DNA of 64,000 nt from Candidatus Eiseniibacteriota bacterium (GTDB taxonomy: Bacteria; Eisenbacteria; RBG-16-71-46), in NCBI GenBank assembly GCA_016215625.1, contig JACRIW010000075.1, positions 1 to 64,000 of the forward strand. The letters are read 5' to 3'. Below are positions 26,139 through 36,146 of the stretch, piece by piece. The stretch's first letter is position 1. Every line of letters starts with the position of its first letter. Made by a program: the position numbers and the translations under genes. Under the pieces are notes generated by a model. It ran no database searches and had not been told where the DNA came from. It saw nothing but the letters and a program-made list of their open reading frames with translations.

Positions 26139-26809
26139 GCCAGCTCGTACGCATCCGCTTCACCCTGAACGGGCGCCCGCAGAGCGTGAAGGTGCCGCCC
26201 ATGAAGCGCCTCCTCGACGTGCTGCGCGAGGACTGCCGCATGACCGGCACGAAGGAAGGCTGCGGCGAAGGCGAGTGCGGCGCGTGCACCGTGCTGATCG
26301 CCGGCGATCCCGTGAACTCGTGCCTCGTGCCCGCCGTGCACGCCGAGGGCGCGAAGATCACGACGGTCGAGGGGCTCGCGAAGAACGGCAAGCTCTCCGC
26401 GCTGCAGACCGCGTTCATCGAACTCGGCGGCGCGCAGTGCGGCATGTGCACGCCCGGCATGCTCGTGACGTCCGCCGCGCTGCTCGCGCGCACGAAGGGC
26501 CGCGTGCCGGGCGACGCCGAGGTGCGCGACGCGCTCTCGGGCACGCTCTGCCGCTGCACCGGCTACCAGAAGATCGTCGAGGCCGTGCAGGCCGCGGCGG
26601 CGCCCGCGCCCGCGAAGAAGAAGGCCGCGGCTGTCGCGAAGAAGGCGAAGCCGGTCGCGAAGAAGAAGGTCGTCGCGAAGAAGAAAGTCGTCGCGAAGAA
26701 GAAAGCCGTCGCCCAGAAGAAGGCGGCCGCAAGCAGGGCGGGCCGGAGGCCCGGGGCTTCGAAGCAAGCCCGGAGGCCCGCGGCTTCTCAGCGGAGAGGT
26801 CGTCGATGA
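26135..26809 (+). CDS. Molybdenum hydroxylase [2Fe-2S] subunit with Lys/Ala-rich C-terminal tail
   Basis: 224 aa. Residues 1-155 are a normal small subunit: plant-type [2Fe-2S] loop 'GCGEGECGACTVLI' with the next Cys in 'NSCL', and the second cluster 'GGAQCGMCTPGM' plus 'SGTLCRCTGYQKI'. The family normally ends here (about 150-170 aa). Instead, residues 156-224 form a histone-H1-like tail of KKK/AVA units ending in Arg-rich sequence ('RRPAASQRRGRR'). The tail is encoded by near-perfect 18-base repeats. It is predicted disordered and strongly basic, so it could bind nucleic acid, membranes or acidic partners. Overlaps the next gene by ATGA. Confidence 0.9.
   Translation: MSQLVRIRFTLNGRPQSVKVPPMKRLLDVLREDCRMTGTKEGCGEGECGACTVLIAGDPVNSCLVPAVHAEGAKITTVEGLAKNGKLSALQTAFIELGGAQCGMCTPGMLVTSAALLARTKGRVPGDAEVRDALSGTLCRCTGYQKIVEAVQAAAAPAPAKKKAAAVAKKAKPVAKKKVVAKKKVVAKKKAVAQKKAAASRAGRRPGASKQARRPAASQRRGRR
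26654..26722 (+). repeat. 18-base coding repeat (VVAKKK units)
   Basis: Roughly four tandem copies of a unit encoding (V/A)VAKKK, with GTCGTCGCGAAGAAGAAA perfectly repeated at 26669-26686 and 26687-26704. Copy number may vary by slippage without breaking the frame. Just after it, CCGGAGGCCCG-GGCTTC also occurs twice (near 26743 and 26770). Confidence 0.75.
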
Positions 26810-27687
26810 AGACCGCCATCTCCACACTCGCCGTCGAGTGCCCGAAGCACCTCAAGCACGCGCTCACGCTGTTGCACGAGTCGCTGGCGACCGAGCGCCT
26901 CACGCCGCTTGCGGGCGGCACCGACCTGTTCGTGTACCTGAACGCCGGCTCGCACCGCGGCACGCGCTTCCTCGACCTCGCGCCGTGCGCCGAACTGCGC
27001 GGCATCAAGGCGATCAAGGGCCGTCTCCGGATCGGCGCGCTCGAGACGTTCGACCGCATCGCGCGCCATCCGAAGATGGCCGCGTGGCCGCTGCTCGTGC
27101 AGGCCGCGCGCTGCGTCGGCGCGGCGCAGATCCAGAACCGCGGCACGATCGGCGGCAACATCGCCAACGCGTCGCCCGCCGGTGACTCGCTGCCGGTGCT
27201 GCTCGCGTACGACGCGCTCGTGCACGTGGCGAGCGTGCGCGGCGAGCGCACGATCCCGTTCCGCGAACTGCAGACCGGCTACCGCCAGCTCGCGCTCGAG
27301 GCCGACGAGCTGATCGTCGCGGTCGAGCTCCCGGAGGTGCCCGCGGGCGCGAAGCAGTTCTTCCGCAAGGTCGGCACGCGCGCGGCGCAGAGCATCTCGA
27401 AGGTCGTCTTCGCGGGCGTGCTCGTGCCCGGCAGGGGCGGGCAGTGGTCGCACGTGCGGCTCGCGTGGGGAAGCATGGCGCCCATCACGGTGCGCTCGCT
27501 GCGCGCCGAAGCGGCGCTGCTCGCGCACAAGCCCTCGGCGCAGGCCGCCGCGTGGGCGGACGTCGCGCTGGGCGAGGACCTCGTCCCGATCGACGACATC
27601 CGGTCGGACGCGGAGTACCGGCTGAGCGCCGCTCGCCACGTGCTCGCGCAATTCCTGCGTTCGAGTCACGCGGGCTTCCGCGGTTAG
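26806..27687 (+). CDS. Molybdenum hydroxylase FAD-binding (medium) subunit
   Basis: 293 aa. FAD motifs of the CoxM/XdhB family: 'TPLAGGTDLFVYLNAG' and 'AAQIQNRGTIGGNIANASPAGDSLPVLLAYDA', followed by the C-terminal alpha/beta domain ('FFRKVGTRAAQSISKVV'). It receives electrons from the [2Fe-2S] subunit and passes them to NAD+ or another acceptor. Last gene of the operon; a textbook terminator follows 16 bases later. Confidence 0.92.
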   Translation: MKTAISTLAVECPKHLKHALTLLHESLATERLTPLAGGTDLFVYLNAGSHRGTRFLDLAPCAELRGIKAIKGRLRIGALETFDRIARHPKMAAWPLLVQAARCVGAAQIQNRGTIGGNIANASPAGDSLPVLLAYDALVHVASVRGERTIPFRELQTGYRQLALEADELIVAVELPEVPAGAKQFFRKVGTRAAQSISKVVFAGVLVPGRGGQWSHVRLAWGSMAPITVRSLRAEAALLAHKPSAQAAAWADVALGEDLVPIDDIRSDAEYRLSAARHVLAQFLRSSHAGFRG

Positions 27688-27702
27688 GCAGCACGAAACC
27701 TC

Positions 27703-27741
27703 ACGCGTGGGAGCGGGATATCACCGCTCCCACGCGTTTTT
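27703..27741 (+). terminator. Rho-independent terminator of the hydroxylase operon
   Basis: Perfect 14-bp stem (ACGCGTGGGAGCGG, 27703-27716 with 27724-27737), 7-base loop GATATCA, then TTTTT. Confidence 0.95.
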
Positions 27742-27887
27742 GTGCCCTGCGGCGGGAATCGTCCATTCAGCCCCCGAGGTGGTCTGCCGATATTGGGGGC
27801 GAGTCCGCCATGGACGGCACCACCGTGAACCGGTTCCCCCCGCTCTCGGGTTCACGCGAATGCCGCCGGTCATTCAGGGAGCCTCCG

Positions 27888-28496
27888 GTGTCCGAAACCG
27901 CTCGTCCCAGCCTGCAGGACATACTCGACGCGTTCGAACGTCTCGCGGAGAGGGTCGCCGCGTCGCCGAGTTCGCGCCTCGATCCGTTCGTCTCCGTGTC
28001 GCTGCGCCGCGCCTGCGAGGAGCTGCGCCGCTACATTCCCGGCCTCGACGCGCCGCCGGACCCGGAAGCCGCGCGCTTCCTCGCCCGTGCCGCGTACGCC
28101 GCGATGGAAGACAACGACGCGCGTGAAGCGCTCGCCCGCGCACTGCGCGGCCTGTCGTTCGCGCCGCACCACCCGGGCCTGTTCTTCGTCGCCGCGACCG
28201 CCTGCTTCGAGTTCGGTGCCGTGGAGGATGCGATCCGTCTGCTGCGCCACACGCTCTGGATTCACCCCGGCCACACCGCCGCGCGCCGCGACCTGGAAGC
28301 GCTGAGCGCGTACATGACCGACCGCTGGAACACTCCCGGCGACCGCACGGCCGAGGAGGCCGCCGCCGCGCACGAGTTCGGCATGGTCGACCCCGAGCTT
28401 GCGTTCGACATGGCCGAGGAAGAGGACATGCTCGCGAGCGAAGGGGAGGACGGCGAGATCCAGCCGCTCGACGACGAGGACGATCGCGCGGCCTGA
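27888..28496 (+). CDS. TPR-like alpha-helical protein
   Basis: 202 aa from GTG 27888, preferred to ATG 27810 because GGGAG sits 6 bases before it. All-helical, with TPR-like units ('AYAAMEDNDAREALARALRGLSFAPHHPGLFFVAATACFEFGAVEDAIRLLRHTLWIHPGHTAARRDLEAL') and a very acidic C-terminal tail (about 30 residues rich in Asp/Glu). Presumably a cytoplasmic protein-interaction module. It is a single-gene unit bounded by terminators; function unknown. Confidence 0.65.
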   Translation: MSETARPSLQDILDAFERLAERVAASPSSRLDPFVSVSLRRACEELRRYIPGLDAPPDPEAARFLARAAYAAMEDNDAREALARALRGLSFAPHHPGLFFVAATACFEFGAVEDAIRLLRHTLWIHPGHTAARRDLEALSAYMTDRWNTPGDRTAEEAAAAHEFGMVDPELAFDMAEEEDMLASEGEDGEIQPLDDEDDRAA

Positions 28497-28503
28497 CCGG
28501 CTC

Positions 28504-28557
28504 ACGCGAAAGACGAGCGGGGCGGTTCCGGGTGACCGGAGCCGCCCCGTTTCGCGT
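28504..28557 (+). terminator. Terminator between the TPR gene and the kdp operon
   Basis: 14-bp stem (28518-28531 with 28536-28549, one G-U) and a second outer stem ACGCGAAA/TTTCGCGT. The strong GC stem followed by TTTC separates the two transcripts. Between here and 28700 lies the kdp promoter region, in which no element is clear; TTGATG occurs at about 28600-28605. Confidence 0.8.
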
Positions 28558-28699
28558 GCCCGCGGGGGGCGCCCGCCCGCGCCGGCATTGATGCGTTCTT
28601 GATGCCCCGCGCCCTGCTCCTGACGGGCCCGCGCACGCATCCGGTGTTCCAATCCCACCGTGGCGTCGTGGTGACGCCCCGGGTTTCGCGGAGGGATGC

Positions 28700-28783
28700 A
28701 TGGACCTGTGGTGGCTCGTCCTGGTTGCCGTCTTCTTCCTGGTCGCGCGCGGCTTCGTGTCGTTCTGCGACCGGCTGCGGTGA
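28700..28783 (+). CDS. 27-residue single-helix membrane peptide upstream of kdpF
   Basis: ATG 28700 preceded by GGAGG with 5-base spacing. The peptide MDLWWLVLVAVFFLVARGFV plus a short basic end is one hydrophobic helix. It ends 7 bases before the kdpF GTG, so it is co-transcribed with kdp. Similar tiny single-helix ORFs occur ahead of kdpF in other genomes (from memory), suggesting an accessory KdpF-like subunit. Not detected by length-limited gene finders. Confidence 0.6.
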   Translation: MDLWWLVLVAVFFLVARGFVSFCDRLR

Positions 28784-28790
28784 GGCGGCC

Positions 28791-28880
28791 GTGGACACGC
28801 TTCACGCCGTCGGACTCCTGATCGCGATCGCGCTGTTCCTCTATCTCGCCTACGCACTCGTACGGCCGGAGCGCTTCTGA
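28791..28880 (+). CDS. kdpF: KdpF, small stabilising subunit of the K+ pump
   Basis: 29 aa from GTG 28791: one membrane helix ending in 'LVRPERF', the usual KdpF ending (compare LLRPE(R/K)F). KdpF stabilises the KdpABC complex in the membrane. Its TGA overlaps the kdpA ATG by one base (TGATG). Confidence 0.85.
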   Translation: MDTLHAVGLLIAIALFLYLAYALVRPERF

Positions 28881-30613
28881 TGCCCGCGACCGGAATCGTC
28901 GAAATCGCGCTGTCCCTCGGCGTGCTCACCGCGGCCTCTCGGCCGCTCGGCCACTTCGTCGCGGACGTGCTCGAGGGCCGCCGCACGTTCCTGTCGCCCG
29001 CCGTCGAGCCGCTCGAGCGCGCCTGCCTGCGCGCCGCGGGCGTGGACGCCGCGCACGAGACGGGTTGGAAGCCTTACGCGACGGCCATGCTCGCGTTCAA
29101 CCTGCTCGGCGTGCTGGCGGTGTACGCGATCCAGCGGCTCCAGCACGTGCTGCCGCTCAATCCCCGTCACCTCGGCGCGGTCGCGCCCGACGTCGCGTTC
29201 AACACCGCGGTGAGTTTCGCGTCGAACACGAACTGGCAGAGCTACGGCGGCGAAAGCGCGATGTCGTACTTCACGCAGATGGCCGCCCTGACCGTGCAGA
29301 ACTTCGTCTCGGCCGCGAGCGGCATCGCGGTCCTCGCGGCGCTGATCCGCGGGTTCGCGAGGAAGTCGTCGGACACGATCGGCAACTTCTGGGCGGACCT
29401 CACGCGCGTCACATTGCACGTGCTGCTGCCACTCGCGTTCGTGTTCGCGCTCGTGCTCGTGTCGCAGGGCGTCGTGCAGTCGTTCGGCCCGCCGCTCACC
29501 GTGCGCACGCTGGAATCGCAGTCGGTGCAGGACATCGCGATCGGGCCCGTGGCCTCCCAGGTCGCGATCAAGCAGCTCGGCACCAACGGCGGCGGCTTCT
29601 TCAACACGAACTCGGCGCATCCGTTCGAGAACCCGACCCCGTTCACGAACTTCCTCGAAGGCCTCGCGATCCTGCTGCTCGCAGCCGCGCTGTGCCACAC
29701 GTTCGGGCGCATGGTGTCCGACGAACGCCAGGGCTGGGCGCTGTTCGCCGCCATGATGCTGCTGTTCGTCGCGATGCTCGTGCCCGCGGTGCGGGTCGAG
29801 ACTTCGCCGAACCCGGCGCTCGCGGCGATGGGCGTGGATTCCGCTCCCTCACTCCTGCAGCCCGGCGGCAACATGGAGGGCAAGGAGGCGCGTTTCGGCC
29901 CCGCGTCTTCGGCATGGTGGGCCGTGGCGACGACCGCGGCTTCGAACGGCTCGGTGAACGCGATGCACGACTCCTTCCTGCCGCTCGGGGGACTGATCCC
30001 GATGGCGCTCATCCAGCTCGGCGAGGTCGTGTTCGGCGGCGTGGGCTCGGGGCTCTACGGCATGCTCGTGTTCGCGCTGGTCACCGTGTTCATCGCGGGC
30101 CTCATGGTGGGTCGCACGCCGGAGTACGTCGGCAAGAAGATCGAGGCGTACGAGATGAAGATGGCCTCGCTCGTCGTGCTGCTGCCGGCCGCCCTCGTGC
30201 TCGTCGGTACGGCGATCGCGGTGAGCGTGCCCGCGGGCACGGCCACGCTCGGCAATCCGGGTGCACACGGCTTCTCGGAGGTGCTGTACGCATTCTCGTC
30301 GGCCGCGAACAACAACGGCAGCGCGTTCGCCGGGCTCGGCTCGGCGAACCCGTTCTACGACGGAATGCTCGGCGTCACGATGCTCGCGGGGCGCTACCTG
30401 CTCGCGATCCCCGTGCTCGCGCTCGCGGGCTCGCTCGCGGCGAAGAAGCGCGCGCAGGAGGGAGCGGGAACGCTGCCCACGCACACGCCGCTCTTCGTCG
30501 TGCTGCTCGCCGGCATCGTCGTCATCGTGGGCGCGCTCACCTTCGTGCCCGCGCTCGCGCTGGGGCCGGTCGTCGAGCATCTGCAGATGACCGCCGCCGC
30601 GGCCACGCACTGA
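28880..30613 (+). CDS. kdpA: Potassium-transporting ATPase subunit KdpA
   Basis: 577 aa, ten membrane helices of the SKT (channel-like) superfamily. Selectivity-filter regions include 'TNWQSYGGE', '[21 protein letters not shown]' and '[14 protein letters not shown]'. KdpA binds and conducts K+ in the Kdp pump. Length is close to E. coli KdpA (557). Confidence 0.97.
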   Translation: MPATGIVEIALSLGVLTAASRPLGHFVADVLEGRRTFLSPAVEPLERACLRAAGVDAAHETGWKPYATAMLAFNLLGVLAVYAIQRLQHVLPLNPRHLGAVAPDVAFNTAVSFASNTNWQSYGGESAMSYFTQMAALTVQNFVSAASGIAVLAALIRGFARKSSDTIGNFWADLTRVTLHVLLPLAFVFALVLVSQGVVQSFGPPLTVRTLESQSVQDIAIGPVASQVAIKQLGTNGGGFFNTNSAHPFENPTPFTNFLEGLAILLLAAALCHTFGRMVSDERQGWALFAAMMLLFVAMLVPAVRVETSPNPALAAMGVDSAPSLLQPGGNMEGKEARFGPASSAWWAVATTAASNGSVNAMHDSFLPLGGLIPMALIQLGEVVFGGVGSGLYGMLVFALVTVFIAGLMVGRTPEYVGKKIEAYEMKMASLVVLLPAALVLVGTAIAVSVPAGTATLGNPGAHGFSEVLYAFSSAANNNGSAFAGLGSANPFYDGMLGVTMLAGRYLLAIPVLALAGSLAAKKRAQEGAGTLPTHTPLFVVLLAGIVVIVGALTFVPALALGPVVEHLQMTAAAATH

Positions 30614-30629
30614 CCGGAAGGAGAGCCCC

Positions 30630-32702
30630 ATGTCGCACGCCGACCGCCGCCGTCCGCTCTTCGACCCGCCGATCGTCCGCCGGGCGCTCGTCGAGTCCGT
30701 GCGCAAGCTCGACCCGCGTCACCAGGTCCGCAATCCCGTGATGTTCACGGTGCTCGCCTGCTCCGCGCTCACCACGGTGCTCGGCGTGCAGGCGCTGGGT
30801 GGGCACGGCGAGGCGCCCGCGGGATTCATACTCGGCGTCTCGGCGTGGATGTGGTTCACGGTGCTGTTCGCGAACTTCGCCGAAGCGATGGCCGAAGGCC
30901 GTGGCAAGGCGCAGGCGGACGCCATGCGCCGCGCGCGCAGCGACGTCCTGGCGCGAGTGCTGATCGACCCGGCCGACCACATGTCCATCACGGTCGTGCC
31001 GTCCTCCCTGCTGCGGAAGGGGCAGTGCGTTCTCGTGCGCACGGGCGATCTCGTGCCGTGCGACGGTGAGGTGATCGAGGGCGTCGCTTCCGTGGACGAG
31101 AGCGCGATCACGGGCGAGAGCGCCCCGGTCATCCGCGAGAGCGGCGGCGACCGCAGCGCGGTCACGGGCGGCACGCGCGTGCTGTCGGACTGGCTCGTCG
31201 TCCGCGCGACGGCCGATCCCGGCGACACGTTTCTCGACCGCATGATCTCGATGGTCGAAGGGGCGAAGCGCCAGAAGACGCCGAACGAGATCGCGCTCAA
31301 CATCCTGCTCGCGGCGCTCACGCTCGTGTTCCTGCTCGCGGTCACGACCCTGCTGCCGTTCTCGACGTTCGCCGTCCGCTCCTCCGGCGCGGGGACGCCG
31401 ATCACGGTCACCGTGCTCGCCGCGCTGCTCGTGTGCCTCATCCCGACGACGATCGGCGCGCTGCTGTCCGCGATCGGCATCGCCGGCATGGACCGCATGA
31501 CGCAGGCGAACGTGATCGCGATGTCGGGCCGCGCGGTGGAGGCCGCGGGCGACGTGGACGTGCTGCTGCTCGACAAGACCGGCACGATCACGCTCGGCAA
31601 CCGCCAGGCGGTCGCCTTCCTGCCCGCGCCCGGCGTGACGATCGCGGCACTCGCGGACGCGGCGCAGCTCGCCTCGCTCGCCGACGAGACGCCGGAGGGC
31701 CGAAGCATCGTCGTGCTCGCCAAGGAGCAGCACGGCATCCGCGAGCGCGACGTGCGGGCGCTCGACGCGCACTTCGTGCCGTTCACGGCGCAGACGCGCA
31801 TGAGTGGGGTCGACCTCGGTGGACGCCGCATCCGAAAGGGTGCCGTGGACGCGATCACGCGGCACGTCGAGCAGCAGGGCCGCGCGCTGCCGGCCGAAGT
31901 GCGAGCCACGGTCGAGGACGTCGCGCGCAAGGGGGCGACGCCGCTCGTCGTGGCCGAGAACGACCGCGTGCTCGGCGTGATCCAGCTGAAGGACATCGTG
32001 AAGGGCGGCATTCGCGAGCGCTTCCAGCAGCTGCGCGCGATGGGCATCCAGACCGTGATGATCACCGGGGACAACGCGCTCACCGCCGCCGCGATCGCGG
32101 CGGAAGCCGGCGTGGACGACTTCCTCGCGGAGGCGACGCCGGAGGCGAAGCTCGCGCTCATCCGCGAGAAGCAGTCGGGCGGGCGGCTCGTCGCGATGAC
32201 CGGCGACGGCACGAACGACGCGCCCGCGCTCGCGCAGGCCGACGTCGCGGTCGCGATGAACTCCGGCACCCAGGCGGCGAAGGAAGCCGGCAACATGGTG
32301 GACCTCGACTCGAACCCGACGAAGCTCATCGAGATCGTCGAGACCGGCAAGCAGCTGCTCATGACGCGCGGCGCGCTCACGACGTTCAGCGTCACGAACG
32401 ACGTGGCGAAGTACTTCGCGATCATCCCCGCGGCGTTCGCGAGCACGTACCCGGCGCTCGGCGCGCTCGACGTGATGCACCTCGCCACGCCCCAGAGCGC
32501 GATCCTGTCGGCCGTCATCTTCAACGCGCTCGTGATCGTGTGCCTCATTCCGCTCGCGCTGCGCGGTGTGCGCTACCGCCCGCTCGGCGCTGCCGTGGTG
32601 CTGCGCCAGCACCTGCTCGTCTACGGGCTCGGCGGGCTCGTCGTGCCGTTCGCGGGCATCAAGCTCATCGACCTCGCGCTGGTCGCGCTGCGTCTCACGT
32701 AG
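30630..32702 (+). CDS. kdpB: Potassium-transporting ATPase subunit KdpB (P-type ATPase)
   Basis: 690 aa. Asp315 in '[13 protein letters not shown]' is the phosphorylated residue; '[27 protein letters not shown]' is the actuator TGES region, '[19 protein letters not shown]' the hinge. Couples ATP hydrolysis to K+ uptake with KdpA. A good Shine-Dalgarno (GGAAGGAG) precedes the ATG. Confidence 0.98.
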   Translation: MSHADRRRPLFDPPIVRRALVESVRKLDPRHQVRNPVMFTVLACSALTTVLGVQALGGHGEAPAGFILGVSAWMWFTVLFANFAEAMAEGRGKAQADAMRRARSDVLARVLIDPADHMSITVVPSSLLRKGQCVLVRTGDLVPCDGEVIEGVASVDESAITGESAPVIRESGGDRSAVTGGTRVLSDWLVVRATADPGDTFLDRMISMVEGAKRQKTPNEIALNILLAALTLVFLLAVTTLLPFSTFAVRSSGAGTPITVTVLAALLVCLIPTTIGALLSAIGIAGMDRMTQANVIAMSGRAVEAAGDVDVLLLDKTGTITLGNRQAVAFLPAPGVTIAALADAAQLASLADETPEGRSIVVLAKEQHGIRERDVRALDAHFVPFTAQTRMSGVDLGGRRIRKGAVDAITRHVEQQGRALPAEVRATVEDVARKGATPLVVAENDRVLGVIQLKDIVKGGIRERFQQLRAMGIQTVMITGDNALTAAAIAAEAGVDDFLAEATPEAKLALIREKQSGGRLVAMTGDGTNDAPALAQADVAVAMNSGTQAAKEAGNMVDLDSNPTKLIEIVETGKQLLMTRGALTTFSVTNDVAKYFAIIPAAFASTYPALGALDVMHLATPQSAILSAVIFNALVIVCLIPLALRGVRYRPLGAAVVLRQHLLVYGLGGLVVPFAGIKLIDLALVALRLT

Positions 32703-32710
32703 GAGGGGTC

Positions 32711-33292
32711 GTGTTCTCTTCGCTGCGTCCCGCGTTCGTGCTGCTCGTGTCGTTCACGCTGATCACCGGCGTCGCGTATCCGCTCGCCGTCACCGCGGTG
32801 GCGCGCGTCGCGTTCCCGCAGCAGGCCGGCGGCAGCCTCGTGCGCGTGGCCGGCAGGTCCGCCGGCTCGCGCCTCATCGGGCAGGAGTTCGCGGGGGAAC
32901 GCTGGTTCCACGGCCGTCCGTCCGCGACCTCGCCGAAGCCGTACGACGCCATGGTTTCGTCCGGATCGAACCTCGGGCCGACGAACCCGGCGCTGCTCGC
33001 GGCCGTGCACAAACGTGCGGAGGAGGAGCGCGCGTCGTCCGGGAACTCCACGAAGGCGGTGCCGGTGGATCTCGTGACGGCGTCGGGGAGCGGGCTCGAT
33101 CCGCACGTCTCGCCGGCCGCCGCGCGCTGGCAGGTGGCGCGCGTGGCGCGGGCTCGCGGGCTTGACTCGACCGTGGTGCGCGCGCTCGTGGACCGGCACA
33201 CGGAGCCGCGCCAGTTCGGGCTGCTCGGGGTGCCGCGCGTGAACGTGCTGGAGCTCAACCTCGCGCTCGAGCGCATGACCGGCGGGCGCTGA
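32711..33292 (+). CDS. kdpC: Potassium-transporting ATPase subunit KdpC
   Basis: 193 aa from GTG 32711 with AGGAGGGG 3-4 bases upstream. One N-terminal membrane helix ('FVLLVSFTLITGVAYPLAVTAV'), then the periplasmic domain with 'LIGQEF....WFHGRPSAT', 'SSGSNLGPTNPALL' and 'VNVLELNLAL', all typical. KdpC assists K+ binding and ATP affinity. Confidence 0.96.
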   Translation: MFSSLRPAFVLLVSFTLITGVAYPLAVTAVARVAFPQQAGGSLVRVAGRSAGSRLIGQEFAGERWFHGRPSATSPKPYDAMVSSGSNLGPTNPALLAAVHKRAEEERASSGNSTKAVPVDLVTASGSGLDPHVSPAAARWQVARVARARGLDSTVVRALVDRHTEPRQFGLLGVPRVNVLELNLALERMTGGR

Positions 33293-33419
33293 GGGCGCGC
33301 ACGCCGCCGGCGCGACGCGCGCGCGACGCGCTCCCGGGAGCCCTCGCCGCGGAGCGGACGTTGCGGTACTACTCGACGGCCACGCGGACGATGCCGCGGG
33401 CGAAAGGACCACCGAGACG

Positions 33420-36146
33420 ATGCCGGACGGCCGGCCGGACCCCGAAGCGCTTCTCGCCAGCCTGCGCGAGCAGGAAGCGACCGCGAAGCGCGCGAAGCTC
33501 AAGATCTTTCTCGGTGCCTCGGCGGGCGTCGGCAAGACCTACGCGATGCTCGTCGAGGCGCACGAGCGCCGCCGTGCCGGCGCCGACGTGGTCGTCGGGC
33601 TCGTCGAGACGCACGGCCGTCGCGAGACGCAGGCGCTGCTCGAGGGCCTCGAGCTCCTGCCCCGGCGTTCGGACGCGCACCGTGGCGTCACGCTGACGGA
33701 GTTCGACCTCGACGCCGCGCTCGCGCGACGCCCCGCACTGCTGCTTCTCGACGAGCTCGCGCACACGAACGCCCCCGGCTCGCGCCACCGCCGCCGCTGG
33801 CAGGACGTGCAGGAACTGCTCGAGGCCGGCATCGACGTCGCGACCACGCTCAACGTGCAGCACGTCGAGAGCCTCGTGGACGTCGTCGCGCAGATCACCG
33901 GCGTCACCGTGCGTGAGACCGTCCCGGACTCGATCCTCGACCGGGCCGACGAGATCGAGGTCGTGGACCTGCCGCCGGACGACCTGCTGCAGCGCCTGCG
34001 CGAGGGCAAGGTGTACGTGCCCCAGCAGGCGGAGCGCGCGGCAGAGGGTTTCTTCCGGAAGGGCAACCTGATCGCGCTGCGCGAGCTCGCCCTGCGGCAG
34101 ACGGCGCAGCGCGTGGACGCGCAGATGGAGTCGTACCGGCGCGCCGCGGGCATCGCCGAGCCCTGGGCCGTGCGCGAGCGGCTGCTCGTCTGCCTCGGCG
34201 ACGGCGCGCAGGGTCTTCGGCTCGTGCGCGCGGCGCGGCGCATGGCGGCGGCGCTCAAGGCCGAGTGGATCGTCGCGCACGTCGAGACTCCGGCGGAGCT
34301 GCGCGACTCGCGCGGGAAGCGCGATGCGCTCGTGGACGTGATGGGGCTGGCGGAGGAACTCGGCGCCGAAGCGGTGATGCTCACCGGGCTACGCGCTGCC
34401 GACGAGATCCTCGCGTTCGCGCGCGCGCGCCACGTGTCGCGACTCGTGCTCGGCAAGCCCGGCCGGCCGCGCTGGCAGGAGTGGCTCGGCGGGTCGCTCG
34501 TGAGCGAGGTGCTGCGACGCAGCGGCGGGCTCGACGTGCACGTGCTCGCGGGCGAGGACGAGCAGGACGCGCGCGAACCCGTCGCGGTGCCCACGGCGCC
34601 GGCCGCGCCACGCTGGCGCGGCTACGCGGGCGTCGCGCCCGTCGTCGCCGCCTGCTCGCTGCTCGCTTCGTTCGCGCACGGCCGGATCGACCTTTCGAAC
34701 ATCGTCATGATCTACCTGCTCGGCGTCGTCGTCGTCGCCATGGCGTTCGGGCGCGGGCCGGCGATTCTCGCGTCGCTCGTGAGCGTGGCGCTGTTCGACT
34801 TCTGGTTCGTGCCACCTCACCTCACGTTCGCGGTCTCCGACACGCAGTACCTCATCACGTTCGTCGTGATGCTCGTCGTGGCCGCGACGATCGGCACGCT
34901 CACGGCGCGCATGCGCGAGCAGACGATCGCGGCGCGCACGCGCGAGCGCCGCACCGCCGCGCTCTACCAGCTCAGCCGCGAGCTCAGCGCGCGGCGCACG
35001 CGCGAAGGGCTGCTCGACTCCGCCGTGACGCACATCCGCGACGTGTTCGGGGCGCGCGCCGCGATCCTGCGGCCGGACGCCGCGGGGCGCCTCGCGGTGG
35101 CGGCGGGTGATCGCGAACTGCTCGATTCCGGCGCTCACGAGATGGGCGTCGCGCAGTGGGCGCTCGATCACGGGCAGCCCGCGGGGCACGGTACGCCGAC
35201 GCTGCCCGCCTCGCATGCGCTGCACCTGCCGCTCGTCGTCGCGTCCGGCACGATCGGCGTGCTCTCGGTGCGCGGCGAGGACATGCGGCGCTTCGCGGAT
35301 CCCGAGCAGCGGCAGTTGCTTCAGACGTTCGCGAACCAGGCCGCGGTCGCGCTCGAACGTGCGGAGCTCGCCGAACGCGCCGAGCGCTCGCGCGTCGAGA
35401 CCGAAGCCGAGCGCGCGCGCAACGCGCTGCTCAGTTCGGTGTCGCACGATCTGCGCACGCCGCTCGCGGTGATCACCGGCGCCGCGACCGGCCTGCGCGA
35501 CGCCGCACACTCGATGAGCGAGGAGACGCGCGCCGAGATGGCCGACACGATCGCGACCGAGGCGCAGCGCCTCAACCGCCTCGTCGGCGAGCTGCTCGAC
35601 ATGACGCGGCTCGAGGCCGGCGCGCTCACGCTGCGGCGCGAGTGGCACTCGCTCCTGGACGTCGTGGGCGGAACGCTCGTGCGGCTCGAGCGCAGCGTCC
35701 CGGGGCGGCGCGTGACGCTCGACGCGCCGCCGGACCTGCCGCTCGTCCCGCTCGACGACGTGCTCATGGGACAGGCCGTGCACAACCTCGTCGAGAACGC
35801 ACTGCAGGCGTGCGCGCCGGAGGGCCACGTGGCGGTCGCGCTGCGCGTGGCGGGCGACGCGCTCGAGATCGAGGTGTGCGACGACGGCCCCGGCCTCGCG
35901 CCCGGCGAGGCCGAACGCGTGTTCGACAAGTTCTACCGGGGTGGCGCCGGCCGCGACCGCCGCGGTGCGGGACTCGGCCTGACCATCTGCCGCGGTATCG
36001 TGGAGGCGCACGGTGGCCGTATCGTGGCGGGTAACCGCGACGGTGGAGGCGCGCGCTTCCTGCTGCGGCTGCCGCTGCCCGAAGCGGCTCCTGAAGTGGA
36101 TCGCACCCTCGATGCGGAGGACCCGGTGGAGCGGGAGAGGACGTGA
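33420..36146 (+). CDS. kdpD: Sensor histidine kinase KdpD
   Basis: 908 aa. N-terminal KdpD domain with the Walker-like 'FLGASAGVGKTYAMLVEA' and 'ALLLLDELAHTNAPGSRHRRRWQDV', a USP-like domain, four clustered membrane helices (about residues 405-500), a GAF-like domain, then the kinase core: His676 in 'SSVSHDLRTPLAVITGA', N box 'VHNLVENALQA', G boxes 'DDGPGLAPGEAERVFDKFYRG'. Senses K+ limitation or ionic stress. Stop overlaps kdpE by GTGA. It is 127 bases after kdpC, so may have its own promoter. Confidence 0.97.
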   Translation: MPDGRPDPEALLASLREQEATAKRAKLKIFLGASAGVGKTYAMLVEAHERRRAGADVVVGLVETHGRRETQALLEGLELLPRRSDAHRGVTLTEFDLDAALARRPALLLLDELAHTNAPGSRHRRRWQDVQELLEAGIDVATTLNVQHVESLVDVVAQITGVTVRETVPDSILDRADEIEVVDLPPDDLLQRLREGKVYVPQQAERAAEGFFRKGNLIALRELALRQTAQRVDAQMESYRRAAGIAEPWAVRERLLVCLGDGAQGLRLVRAARRMAAALKAEWIVAHVETPAELRDSRGKRDALVDVMGLAEELGAEAVMLTGLRAADEILAFARARHVSRLVLGKPGRPRWQEWLGGSLVSEVLRRSGGLDVHVLAGEDEQDAREPVAVPTAPAAPRWRGYAGVAPVVAACSLLASFAHGRIDLSNIVMIYLLGVVVVAMAFGRGPAILASLVSVALFDFWFVPPHLTFAVSDTQYLITFVVMLVVAATIGTLTARMREQTIAARTRERRTAALYQLSRELSARRTREGLLDSAVTHIRDVFGARAAILRPDAAGRLAVAAGDRELLDSGAHEMGVAQWALDHGQPAGHGTPTLPASHALHLPLVVASGTIGVLSVRGEDMRRFADPEQRQLLQTFANQAAVALERAELAERAERSRVETEAERARNALLSSVSHDLRTPLAVITGAATGLRDAAHSMSEETRAEMADTIATEAQRLNRLVGELLDMTRLEAGALTLRREWHSLLDVVGGTLVRLERSVPGRRVTLDAPPDLPLVPLDDVLMGQAVHNLVENALQACAPEGHVAVALRVAGDALEIEVCDDGPGLAPGEAERVFDKFYRGGAGRDRRGAGLGLTICRGIVEAHGGRIVAGNRDGGGARFLLRLPLPEAAPEVDRTLDAEDPVERERT

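Noticed and set aside
26654..26722. Possible CRISPR or mobile-element repeat
   Set aside because: The 18-base repeats are contiguous, in frame and encode VVAKKK; no spacers.
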